64,000 nt of DNA from the NCBI GenBank assembly GCA_039545295.1, contig BCIK01000003.1, positions 1,456,418 through 1,520,417 on the forward strand. Direction: 5' to 3'. The stretch is from Udeniomyces pyricola. Lineage: Eukaryota; Basidiomycota; Tremellomycetes; Cystofilobasidiales; Mrakiaceae. The position numbers were made by a program, and so were the translations under genes. Below the pieces are notes generated by a model, which saw nothing but the letters and a program-made list of their open reading frames with translations, was not told where the DNA came from and searched no databases. Positions 23,401 through 34,529 of this stretch are shown here, one piece after another. Every line of letters starts with the position of its first letter. Within the stretch, counting starts at the first letter, position 1.

Positions 23401-25215
23401 AGTCTCTCCAAGCCCATCTATCGCTACGCCTCCCTTGGGTGGAGAAGAAAGCCGACCTGAAACACGGCTCGACCTGCGCACTTTCCGGTAAGCCGATCAA
23501 GGCGTAAATGTGCTTTCTGGAAGCTGAGTGGGCGATCCGTCTAACGCACTCGCACATATCTGGCACATCAGCGTTTTCTTGAGTGAAGTCGCCACGTGGG
23601 CCCGCGAAGACGTCGAAATTTCCAACCTTGGCTTCACCCGCATCGATCGTCAAGTGGCCGATCATGAGCTCATCGACAGGATTTTCTATTCGTTCGATCG
23701 ATCGGCTAAGGGTGCGCTCTCACTTCAGGTATGCAATCAAACTGTTCTGACTGGGTTGATTCAATCGTCGTTGAGAAACCGCTGATATTTTTGCTTCGGG
23801 CCCTAGGACATTGTTCTTGGTCTCAATAGTATCATCCACGTCGGTCTCATGGAGAGTGTCGAGTTCTGGTTCAATCTGTTTGACAACAAGTAGGTCACTA
23901 TCATTGTCCCGAGTCTTTTGGGGTAGCAAATTTCTAAGCCGTCGGGGATGTCAGCTGAAGTGGTTCAATTTACATTTCCAGTCGCGATGGATTTCTCACC
24001 AAAGACGAGGTACTCAGCCTGTCTGAATGCTTGCTTTTCGTTTTCCGGTGGGTTCAACTACGTTCTATGCAAATACACGAAGTCGCATGCGTCTGACCCT
24101 TCAAATTTCGTCTCAAATCGGGCCATTCAGTAACGAGCCGGGGGATTCGTTCCTTGCAGCTGTTTCCAAGTTCATCATCAACGCGTATGAGGTAAATTTT
24201 GGGGTATATATCTTTTCGGATCTCCGAACTTGATAGATAGCATGCCTCATCCTTTTGTTATTCGCATGCACCACAGTTCGGCGACGCAACTTCTCCTGCT
24301 TCAATCAGCCCACCAACTGAGGTTGCGGAGTCATCGACGGAGCCTAGTGTCACTCGACCGCGATCTGATTCGACAACCACTCCCGGTCACCACTCGGCGG
24401 CCTACCTATCCCTTGCAACGTTCAGGATGGTTGTATTGGCAGATGAAGTGCTCGAATCTTTCTTCGAATCCGACTTGTCGCATTCGTTCCAGCTTCTTCC
24501 TGTCGCCGATTACAAAGCGGAAAGAGAAGCTAAAGCAGGCTTGCTCGGCGGTATGAAATCGCTTATTCTGACAGACGAAAACAAATCCATGTTCAACAAG
24601 GTGAGTATGACGTTTCTCACCAGATCTAACCGCGTTTGACCAATGCTAAGCCCCGATTAACTTCCCGTGTGTGCCCTATGGTGGGTACTTTCTTCAGTGG
24701 GCCGACAGTGTTGGCTCGAGATTTGGTCGCCATTCTACCGTCCACCGTCCAGCTATAGGCAAGCCAGAAACAGACCTCAAGCCTCGCGAGTCACTTTTAT
24801 CTCCTTTGCACAGGAACCGTCGACCGTCAGTTTCCTCAGTCGCCTCGGTCGCGACATCCTCCTCAATTACCACTCTCTCCATGGAAAAGAAGGAAAAGGA
24901 GGAGAAGGAGATGGTTCAACGTGCCAACGAAGCCGTCTTGGAGCGACCGCGATTCGAGATCGACCAAGTTGGAGACGACACCACCGATCCCGACGACGGA
25001 CAAGGAGGCCAAGACGAGGACGAGGATGTCATGGACGAAGTAGGTCGATCTGCTTGTTTGACACCAAAACACCATGTGTTGATTGTGTGATCTGCTCACA
25101 ATCTGTCCTGCCTCTGTAATCATATATGATTCAGGTCGACGCCTTCCTCAAGGCCGAAGGCGAAGATAACGCCCTGACTGGCAAGGACGCCGAAGCTGCA
25201 AAGGGTTCGTCATGA
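20487..25215 (+). CDS. GYP2: GRAM-TBC-EF-hand Rab GTPase-activating protein (Gyp2/Mdr1/TBC1D9 type)
   Basis: An exon-dense gene. After MSLPSHLRSFKENSKEEST the second and third exons form a GRAM domain: GRLYLLPPFLCFVSLDRRSA, then IPLFCIRRVERLNSRAGVF. The TBC domain spans about 21640-23080 with LLQVGLPSRLRGELWETLSG. The arginine finger is in IEKDLYRSLPEY and the glutamine finger in the YCQAMN block, so GAP activity should be intact. The later exons hold a canonical EF-hand loop, FDNN-RDGFLTKDEV (D-x-N-x-D-G, E at 12), flanked by degenerate EF-like helices. The C-terminus is Ser-rich and acidic (DPDDGQGGQDEDEDVMDE) and ends GKDAEAAKGSS. The yeast relative acts on Ypt6 and other Rabs in Golgi/endosome recycling; the Rab partner here is inferred. 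Calcium binding by the EF-hand is likely from the loop. Confidence 0.88.
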
Positions 25216-25498
25216 TGTTTCTAAAGTCACCTTCCATGCCTGCCCTTCGATTGTGAGCAGCACGAACTATGTGATTGATGGTTGTATGTTTTGATGACAC
25301 GCTGTTGCAGCTTTGTTGACCGCTGAACCGATGTTGTAACCGGGTCTTGGCTCCCTTACGGTTTGCTCCTGCTGCGTTTCCCTTGTTTCAGTTGATGAGC
25401 TTATGATGGTTCTTTTGTACCGATGCAGCCATGACCAAGAAAAAGATTATGAGAGAATAAACGATCATGTATATCTAGAGTTCGAAAAACCGATTCGT
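25216..25498. other. convergent 3' region between RabGAP and TypA genes
   Basis: 283 bp between two stop codons. No gene, repeat or structure was noticed. Confidence 0.6.
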
Positions 25499-28400
25499 CT
25501 ATGGTGGCGTATCGCCATCGAACATGATCGCATTTCTGCGCAAGGCAGAAGATTTCTTCCTTCCTAGAGAAGTCAACTCGCGCTTCCTGAGACGTATGTT
25601 CTACATGTGTAAGTTTGTGTAAGACGTCCAATATCAGCAAAGACGATCACTCGCCGGTGGACAAAGGAAGGAAAATCACGTTCACTAACCGTGGGCGTAA
25701 TCTCGATGAGCTCATCGTCAGCACAGTAAGCGATTGTCTCTTCCAAAGTCTGCAAGGGAGAGGAAACAGAGACGAGGATTGCATTAGAGGATGTTCGAGA
25801 TGAATAATTGCAAGACAGGTGAAGACCAACCATGACTCGAGGCGGGGCACAAAAGTTGGCATCGTCCTTGCCGGCGGCCCGGAAGTTGGTGAGGCTGGAA
25901 GGGAGGGAAACACCAATATCGACTACGTTAGATACGACGATCGTCGGTGCGGAGCCAGAATATTGAGCACTTACGCCTTGGTTTTGCATGGGTTGAGCTC
26001 GAGGTCGTCATTTTTGTTGCCTTCGCCGATAACGAGACCAGGATAGACTGCAAGTGTAGAAGATGACATACCCCCAGTCTGTCAGCACCTGTCCGAGACA
26101 ACAGCATAGCAGCGAACCTCAAAGAAACAAACGCATAGAGAGAATGACGACGAAACCTACCCTTGTCTCCGGGCTTGATGAACATTATGCCTCGGGCCTG
26201 AAGAGGCATGATGGCATAAGATGAGGCTTCTCCGTTGACGCCAGAGATAAGACAACCTTTACGCGAATTGCCAAAGTCGCCCTTGTAGGGTTCGTATCCC
26301 TTGAAGATGTGGTTGAGGGTCCTGAAAAGACAGAAGATTACAAAGACATGATTCCAGGATTACAAGATAAAAGAGGGACGAACGAGAGGGTGAAAATAGT
26401 CAGGCACGATTAAGCGACCAGTATCTTGCAAACTACTCCGGACTTACCCTTGACCGTGAACGTCGTTGCTGAATTCACCAGAAACATAGCCGAGGAGACC
26501 TCTCGCAGGAACCTCCATGACGACCTTGACCTTGCCGTCCTCCTCGTCATAAGACAGAATTTCAGCTTTTCGTTTCGAGAGCTTCTCGATGACCAGACCA
26601 ATGTACTTGCTGTCGACGTTGATGGTAACCTCCTCAATCGGCTCAAACACTTTGCCCGTCTGAGAGCTCTTCTTCAAGAGTGCCTGTGGAGGCGAGACAG
26701 CAAGCTCGAAACCCTCCCGTCGGAGCGTTTCGAGAAGGACACCAAGGTGAAGAACACCTCGACCTCGGATCTCGAGCGATTCGGCGCCGTCGGGATCATC
26801 GATGACTTTGAGGGCAACATTAGTCTCAGCCTCCTTGTAGAGTCGCTCCTTGATGATTCCGGCAGTGAGCTTCGTGCCTTCTTGTCCAGCAAAGGGCGAG
26901 TCGTTTGGCGAAACGAACATAGAGATGGTCGGCGGGTCGAGAGGAGTAGACTTGATGCAAGGAGAGTATAGAGAAAAGAAACAGAGTAGGCTTTAGGTCC
27001 GGTCTTGGCCAAAGAAAGAGATAAAAAGACTCTTAAACATGGCTCTTTCGCGAGTCAAAGCTTTACATACTGGGAGAGGGCTAGGGTCCGGGTCGTCCTC
27101 GGCGCAGATAGTAACGTTAACTCCTCCTCCGACGACACCAGCAATGCTGACAATCTCTCCCGCAGCAGCTTTGTCCACAGCAACCTTTTCGAGTCCAGTT
27201 CGTCCGAAGATCTTCGTAACCTTGCCGGCTCCAATTTGTTTGCCCTCAGGATCGATGGAGATGAGCTTGGAGCCAAGCTTGATCTCACCCGATTCAATCC
27301 TGCCAAGGTAGAGCGTACCAACAAATGTGTCGCTGTCAATCTGCGTAGTGAGCATCTTGAACGGCTTGGATCGATCGAGTCGCGTCGGTGCAGGGACCTC
27401 GGAGAGGATCAGATCGAAGAGAGAAATCATGTCGTTGGCAGGGGCAATGTTGACCGATTCTTGATCAGAGGTTGGTATGGCAGGCGGAGTTAACGAAGCC
27501 CATCCTTGCTTAGCCGATGCATAGATGATGGGGTACTCCATTTGATCGTCGCTCGCACCAAGTGCGGCGAAGAGATCGAGAATGTCGGAATCCACCTGCT
27601 CCGGACGGGCAGTCGATCGATCGGCCTTGTTCATGACAACGATAGGCCTAGTTTCAGCGAGGTCAGAGGAAGAACCGTGAGTGAGCGACTGATTTTCCCC
27701 AAATAGTCCACGCTCAACGTGGTTTTGACGCTAAAGAGCTCACTTGAGGCCAGCCTTGAGGGCCTTGCCGAGAACAAATCGGGTTTGGGTCGACGGACCC
27801 TCGGTCGCATCGACAACGAGTAGGACGCCATCAACCATGGAAAGGACTCGTTCGACCTCTCCTCCAAAATCAGCGTGACCAGGAGTATCGACAATACTGT
27901 GAAGGGGGAAGAGAACGGACGAAGAAAAAGCATACACGTCGGTCAGAAAGGTCAACGTCCGTCGCCGATGGGGTAAGCCGGATCGGACTGTGCGGGTCCT
28001 AAACAAGGCGAGATGAGCGGCCCTACTTGATAAGATGACCGTTGTAGTTGACCGATGTACACTTGGACAAGATGGTGATGCCTCGCTCCTTCTCGAGGTC
28101 ATTGGAGTCCATGGCACGGGTAGTGAAGCCGGAATCCATGCCGGCCCCACCGGTGGCGAGGAGCGCGCTCTCGCTCGCCTTAGCGATTGTGCCAGATTGA
28201 CGAAGGAGCTGGTCCACAAGGGTCGTCTTGCCATGATCTACGTGCGCGATGACGGCGAGGGTTCTGATGTGGGAGAGAGAGATGTGGCCATCGGGGTCCG
28301 TCTTGGGAATCGACGTCGCTATGGAAGCCGAGTAAGCAGGAGTAGTTGAAAAGGCTCGAGACGACGAAGCTGGAAGCGATTTGGCGAGAACGTGAGCGGA

Positions 28401-28592
28401 GTTGACGATGTTGAAGGGGCTGGACGTTGAGGCTCGGGCGGAGAGTATGGAGTTGGCGAAGTTGGGACGAAGAGAGAGGCGAAGGAAGTTGGACGAGGGC
28501 AGAGAGGAGGAGGAAGAGCAGGAAGCGGCGACGGAACAGGTAGGGATGCGGCTGATGCGGTTCGCCGCGCTTTTGAATGAGGATGACGCCAT
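25499..28592 (-). CDS. typA: TypA/BipA-family translational GTPase, probably mitochondrial
   Basis: The start [17 protein letters not shown] at 28592 begins an approximately 90-residue Ser/Ala/Arg-rich stretch, nearly free of acidic residues, ending near [11 protein letters not shown]. It looks like a mitochondrial presequence. The GTPase follows: G1 [15 protein letters not shown], switch region [12 protein letters not shown]3 [17 protein letters not shown]4 NKAD and G5 [11 protein letters not shown]. Beyond the domain-II barrel ([20 protein letters not shown]) are the TypA-specific blocks [20 protein letters not shown] and [18 protein letters not shown]. The C-terminus reads [18 protein letters not shown], ending FDGDTPP with the stop at 25499-25501, in accord with bacterial BipA tails. 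About nine introns. The bacterial protein assists ribosome assembly under stress; action on mitoribosomes is inferred. It lacks the full domain IV of EF-G, as expected of the family. Confidence 0.9.
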
Positions 28593-29142
28593 GGTCAGGG
28601 GAAAGAAACACAGAGGGGGAGACGTCTAGCAATCGAAGGGAGCGAGTGGTAGTACTGAAGAAGGGGGCTGCCAAAAGAAAAGTTGAAAGATAGCCGCAAG
28701 CACACGCTACTACAAGGGAATCGAATGGGAATCACTCTACGAGGCCGCATGAATTCCATGGTTATAAGAGTAGCAATTACAAGCAGCCGTTTGCCATGCA
28801 CAGCCTTTGCACGTGAGCGTCGTTGATGGATTCAATCAGATCCAATCAAATCCAATCTGTTCTGTTCTGTTCTGTTCTGATCTATTTGTCCAAGTTTGTC
28901 TGTCTACTGATTGAATAAAATATGTTTTATCGACTTGAAAGCTGTGCAACCGCTCCAAGCCCCTGTTGAACATCATGATCATCCAAGTTGATCTGCCATA
29001 CGCGAATACATCTGCACTAGTTGATTAGTGCATAGTGTGCGACGTACAACAGTAATTACCAGCGCAGGTCCGCAACGTGCAACCTCGGCCGTGCCTTCAA
29101 CACCTCCATCACCTCACCACTTGACCTCTCCGCACACGCCGA
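28593..29142. promoter_or_regulatory. divergent intergenic region, TypA / TRAIP-like gene
   Basis: 550 bp between divergent start codons. It contains related ATCAGATCCAATCAAATCC words (28837-28856) and a (TGTTC)4 pentamer repeat (28858-28879). No tRNA or other RNA gene was seen. Confidence 0.5.
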
Positions 29143-31112
29143 ATGGTACCCGAATGCTCAATCTGCCTCGAATCTCTAGTCAGGATCAACCCCGATGGCC
29201 ATGAGCGCTCAATCTCAACCTTGACTTGTGTTCGTCCCCTGCCCACTCACTTTCTTGACACGACTACGGACGCCTTCGCCCCGCTCGGTTCTCATCCAGC
29301 TTCCTATGCATGGTTCGTCTGCATGGTTCGTCCTCGCGTCTCTGTAGGGCCATACATTTCATCACCAGTGCCTCATGGCCCATCTTGTTATATATCCGCG
29401 ATGTCCGATATGGTGAGGCCTTGCATCCGGTCTTTTCAACGGGAGCTCAGCGCTCAGTTCGCATGGTTCCATCCGTGTCTTGACTCATGACCCCTCTCCT
29501 ACATTCACGTATGATGCACATCCTCCGCATCTCTTGTATGAACCCCTCGTGTCTTCATATAGCTCCATCAATACATATCCTAGTGATCCGTCGATTCGAC
29601 GCGTTTACATCACCACAGGCTACGACAACGACGACGCGGACGACGCCGAGCTCGGTCTCATCATCCAGAACCTCACAGCAGAGAATCGCCAGCTAGTCGA
29701 GAGGAACGAGCAACTCTCCACCCAGTCGACCAAGACAGAAAGCGCACTCATAGCCCAGATCGCGTCCAAAGTCTCTCAAATCCGGCACCTCACCTCGTAC
29801 GTCTAATCGGACGCGTTTGGATCCTATGTGTCTCGCGTAGTCCGTCAGCGCGATAAAGTTAACGCGTCACTTGGCTGGTCGACTGTGGATTTGGTTTTCC
29901 TTTATCTTCCAGCCAGAGAGATAGATTCAAGAAGGAGTGGGATCAGGAGAAGAAAATCACCGCTCAGCTTGAACGAGATCTTACTTCCGAACGTCAGCGT
30001 AAGCTCGACGCTGAGCAGGTTGGTTGCTCGCCGATTGTCACACACATATGGTCGAATTTTTATGCAACCTTGATCCGCTTAATAACAAATTGGTCTCGTT
30101 CTCCTTCAAACGTGGAAACATACACAGCTCTTTGCTTCAACTGCGTCAACGTCCCGAACAGCACTTGACTTCAAACCTGAACTTACTTCGTGCTCCGAAC
30201 GGCCTACAAGTAGCCTTGCCAAGGGCAAGGCGCGAGCCGTCGGAGATCTTCAATCTCAAGGACTTTCCCATCCGAAACGACGTGCTCGTCCAAACCAACA
30301 GTCTCCTTGGTCGCTCGACTCGTCCGATAGCGAGGTGTCGACATCTCATAAGAAGATCAAAGGCACTCAAACGGTCGCCGGACAAGTACCAAGACCTCGC
30401 GAACCCGGCCGAAAAAAAGCAGGGATTCAGCCGACAGGCAAGTTTGATCAAGACGCATATGCAGAAGTGGAGAACGACGATGAATCCGATGACGGTAGTG
30501 GAAGTGATGCGACGGACGACCAACAGATACCCTTCTCGACGGATGAAGATACCACCGACCGTGAACGCAATGAACTCTCTGCCAAGATAGGAGGGCGATT
30601 TGCAAGGGCCAATGATGACGACAATGACCAAAATCAAGATGACGACGACAACGGGAAAGAAGATGATGACGACGACGATATGTCTGGCTTGGACAGCTCC
30701 GCCTCATCTCAAGTACTCGTCCATTGGAGTGGGAGGGACGCGCCGTCCGCATCCATAGCGTTTGTCTTGGGCGGTGAGTTGATTCATTTCCTCTGTTACG
30801 GCAACTGGGCATTGACTGACATGAACACTGTTTTGTTTTGGTTCGTTCTTGCAATCCTCCTCTCTTGACATCCGATTCCCCTTTCTGTGTCGACCGCGGT
30901 CGGGCATGGCTGGATGCGTATTGTCCTGGTTAGACACCCTGACGAGTTTTAGCCTGAAGTTTCACGCCAAGACTGGCCTTGAACCTGAAGGGGGCTTCAA
31001 ACTTCCTAGCGGGAGGCTGTGGAGTAAAAGAGACCAAAGAAGCAAGACAATGGGACAGTTGAACGTCAAGGGCGGAGATGCGTTGACTGCCTTAGCGTGC
31101 CGCAAGGCATGA
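29143..31112 (+). CDS. TRAIP-like RING E3 ubiquitin ligase with coiled coil
   Basis: The first exon starts MVPECSICLESLVRINPDGH and supplies the first zinc pair. The second exon (after CTCTGTAG) reads GHTFHHQCLMAHL. A later piece ends with codons for C-P-I plus TG at a donor (GTGAGG), so the last RING cysteine is apparently split by an intron and completed by an exon starting with T. This gives C-x2-C...C-x-H-x2-H-x2-C...CPIC. Then comes a coiled coil: ELGLIIQNLTAENRQLVERN, then EQLSTQSTKTESALIAQI and ERQRKLDAEQ. A charged disordered C-terminus has Asp/Glu runs, and the last exon reads KTMGQLNVKGGDALT. RING, then coiled coil, then a basic tail is the TRAIP/Nopo order; TRAIP ubiquitinates the replicative helicase. 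Orthology is likely but not proven. Exons between 29355 and 29600 are uncertain. Confidence 0.68.
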
Positions 31113-31531
31113 GGACGGAGCGGGTGGAGATGGTAGCGGCGTCGAGGCGAAGAGTTGAGCTGGAGGTGTGAGACGTGGCTGATCTGGAGTGCTGGCAGCG
31201 CGACCTGACGGATGACATGCGAAATTGATGAGGCTATATAAATATCTCGATTGACAAGTTCCGTTGTCAGGTCGACTGCGGATGAATTGGAGACGCGTTT
31301 GACTTTTCCAAGCTCGGTATCAATGTGTATCTATGATCAAGGCACGAACCTGCACGAACCCTTGTAGCACGCGTCACGCGTCACGCGTCACGTCTCGGCC
31401 CTATGACGCTCGGAGCTCAACCGGGTTCTTCTTGTTCTCTCTTTACGACCCTGCCCCGCTATCCGGTTTCCTTTCCACTTGCTTCTCCTCCTCTCTTCCC
31501 CCTCGTCTTGATTCTCACCTGCGTACATCAT
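31113..31531. promoter_or_regulatory. promoter of the aspartic protease
   Basis: 419 bp downstream of the TRAIP-like gene and upstream of the protease start. It contains the ACGCGT array listed separately and a CT-rich leader (31420-31525). The in-frame upstream ATG at 31403 would add a long N-terminal stretch before the signal peptide and is not preferred. Confidence 0.5.
31369..31388 (+). promoter_or_regulatory. triple ACGCGT (MCB-like) array
   Basis: ACGCGT occurs at 31369, 31376 and 31383 as a CACGCGT repeat with 7-bp spacing. A fourth copy is at 31293-31298. ACGCGT is the core site of the MBF (Mbp1/Swi6) cell-cycle factor in yeasts. The array is about 145 bp upstream of the protease ATG. 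Function is inferred. Confidence 0.5.
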
Positions 31532-34089
31532 ATGCTCGGCCTACTACTACCCCTGCTGCTCGCCCTAGTGTCCACTAGCATCGCGCAAGTCGCCGCAACT
31601 CGGATCTCTCTCTCGCGCAGGCTTTCGCCCCTTCACAACGATGCTTCTCCCTGGGAGAGGACGCTGGCCGCCTCTGCTCATCTTGAGGCCAAGTACGCTC
31701 AATGGACAGAGTCTACCAAGACCGACGTCATCGAAGTCAAGAGAAAGGCCGCCGACCGTAGGAAGGAAACAAGTATCCCCCTCACCAACATCGCTTACGA
31801 CGCAACCTTTGTAGGTACTGTCTCAATCGGCACCCCCGCCCAAGATCAACTCGTCATCTTTGACACAGGCTCATCCGACCTGTGGGTCATCGACACGGCC
31901 TTCAAGTCGGGCGCAAGCTCGAGCGCGAATACCTCGACAACCGCGTTTTCGATCAAGTACGGCTCAGGCCAGGCGTCGGGCAAAGTACGTCCCCCCGCCA
32001 TCGTATAGATCACTCCTTGAGTCCCTCAACATCTAATGCCCATTCTGGCCCGATACAACATCCTACTCATGTAGTTGGCAACCGATACTGTCAAGATTGG
32101 CTCGTTCTCATCGTCGCAAACATTTGGTCCGTCCTGTTCTTTGGGTTTGTCATCGGTCCATCGATTATCACTGCTAAATGCCCATGGCTCTCTTCTCAGG
32201 TCTCGTGAGCACAATGTAACTTGGTATATGTTCTTGATCCAATGAGATGGCTAAGTAGGTTACCATTCGCTTGGAAAAGGTTTCGACTGCATCTTCGGGA
32301 CTCATCTTCGATCCTATCACAGGGATTCTAGGCAAGTCGATTTTCTCCCCTTGTATATCAAGGTTAATGAGCCGTACAGCTGATGTTTTTTATGTTTTGT
32401 TTTTGTTCTGTTATCATCAGGTTTGGCTTGGAAAGCTCTCAGCCAAAGTGGATCTCAGCCCTTCTGGCTAGGGCAAATCTCACAGTTGTCATCACCAGTG
32501 ATGTGTTTCTATCTCGCCAGGTCAGTCCTTGCTCTCTTCTGTCCTATCCTCCCTTCTAGACTCAGTATCTTTGGAAGAATCCTTCGTGGTTTGTTGGTAA
32601 GACGACGCTTGTTGATTCTAGATCACTGATAGCGATTGTTTCCCATCGTCCACATTTAATTGTCCAACAATGTGTTCGTACCGGTATCATCGTCATCAGA
32701 CATACTGGAGCAACTTCTCAGGCAGCCGGAGGTGAATGCAGCCTGGGATCGACCAATCCGGACTACTTCACCGGGACAATCAACTACGTCAATCTCCCGA
32801 GCGACACCCAGAACACCTACTGGATCGTTCCGTTGGACGCTGTCGAGGTTGACGGCGAGGCTTTGCCCATTACAGCATCCACGCGGGTTGCTATCGACAC
32901 TGGAACAACGCTCATCGTTGGGCCGGAGGCTGATGTCGCCAAAATCTACGCCGCCATCGCTGGGGCCAAGTCGGTTGGCAATGGTCAATGGGTGTTTCGT
33001 TCGTCTACCTTTAGCTTCATCACGCTGTCACCGATCCGCATTTTCATCCGGCACCGTCATAGTTTACAGCGGTAGCTGACGTACAGGCTGATGACGGTCT
33101 CAATTTAGCGTGTTCCAATTCGGTCCAATTGAGTTTCGTATTTGGTGGAGTGTCCTACGCTTTGTCCTCATCGGACCTTACTCGAGGTCTTTATCAAGCT
33201 GGATCGTCTGTACGTACTCAAGATCTCTCCACCTTCTCAATCTCGAGGAACTTTATGTGGAAGCAACATCTAACCATGAAAATTCCCAACCGTCTGACTC
33301 CGACCTAGTTCTGTATCGGGGCTATCTCTGCCGCCGATTTAGGTACAGCACCGATGACTTGTGCGTTTGCGACTGGTCATCCATCCATATAGCCAAGATT
33401 AGGAGGCATAAAACAGGCTGATTCACTCCTCACTCTTGCGTCGATTTCGTCGTTAGGGATCATTGGAGATGTAAGTATATAGTTGACGCCTTAGTAATTA
33501 TCGTGTCAAGGTCCCTGACCGGGTACGTGCCTAACTAGCTGTTCTGTTTCGTTTTCTTCTTTCCTTTCTTCCGTTGGTATGGTACCATCAACAGGCATTC
33601 CTCAAAAATGTCTACACCGTCTTCAGACACGAACCGCCGTCCATCGGCTTCGCTCGCTTATCGGAACTTGCAGGAGGTTCACCCGAGCCGGCGGCCCCTT
33701 CGACCTCCATTGTCAGCAGCGCGAGCGTCACCGCCTCGTCTTCTGCACCAAATCTCTCTTCCCAAGTCGCATCATCGTCAATGTCCACATCAGCCTTGTC
33801 CAACGATGGATCGACATCGACCTCAGCTTCTGACTGGGCTACCTCAAGTTCGGCTTCGGCAAGCGTCTCGCGATCAGCGGTCCCGTCAATCTCCACACAA
33901 GAGGTCACTGGCGGTATCGTAACCGTGATTATTCCGGAATCGACACAGCCGACCAGCACCTCATCTGGTGCGAATGCAAGTCAGATACCCTCGAGCTCAG
34001 CTGACTCGGTACTTTCAGCATGGAGCGGGTGCGGTACTTGGTGGATGATCTCTATCGCGATTGTGGGGCTTGTCGCGGCTCAAGAGTGA
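31532..34089 (+). CDS. GPI-anchored pepsin-like aspartic protease
   Basis: The start MLGLLLPLLLALVSTSIAQ is a signal peptide. A propeptide (ISLSRRLSPLHNDASPW...) is followed by TSIPLTNIAYDATFVGTVSI, then GTPAQD. The first catalytic motif is FDTGSSDLWV. A flap-like FSIKYGSGQASGK segment is next, and the second catalytic motif is AIDTGTTLIVGPEADVAKIY. Late exons read SFVFGGVSYALSSSDLTRGL and AFLKNVYTVFRHEPPSIGFA, the usual pepsin C-lobe end. A Ser/Thr-rich stalk of about 120 residues and a terminal hydrophobic segment (WWMISIAIVGLVAAQE) imply GPI anchoring at the membrane or wall, as in yapsins. About nine exons, with short ones around 32070-32640 not firmly placed. Both catalytic aspartates are present. 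Confidence 0.85.
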
Positions 34090-34529
34090 ACGTTGAACGT
34101 TGAACCACGATCGAATCGTTGAACGGGTGCAAGGGAAGCGTACTAGAAGCGTGATTTTGCTACTTGCAGGGCAGGTAGTGCTGGACTCATTTGTTGTATC
34201 TTATATATTGGCTTTCAATAGAAACCCTCCATCGGCTCGACAATATCAGGCATAAGCAAGGGTACTGGTGCTGAACATTTGAAGAGGTATCATCTATACT
34301 CGAATTGTCCTGCTTCCACCACAATTGCTGTCCGGGCCAAGCAACCATGGTCGCGGCTGTAGCCGAGTCCCCTCTTGCGGGCCCAGGCGCTGGTCTGATA
34401 CGTCGGCTGCGACTGTTTCCTGTAAAGAATGTACGATGGGTTTAGCCGGATGACACGGCCAGTGCACGGCATATACATTCCGCCTGAACTCACGAATTGG
34501 CATGGATCGGAAAATACGGTCCTGTGACT
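34090..34529. other. 3' region between protease and hypothetical gene
   Basis: 440 bp. The TTATATATTGG stretch at 34200 may be part of the protease terminator. Minus-strand frames at 34290-34503 have no supporting features. Confidence 0.5.
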
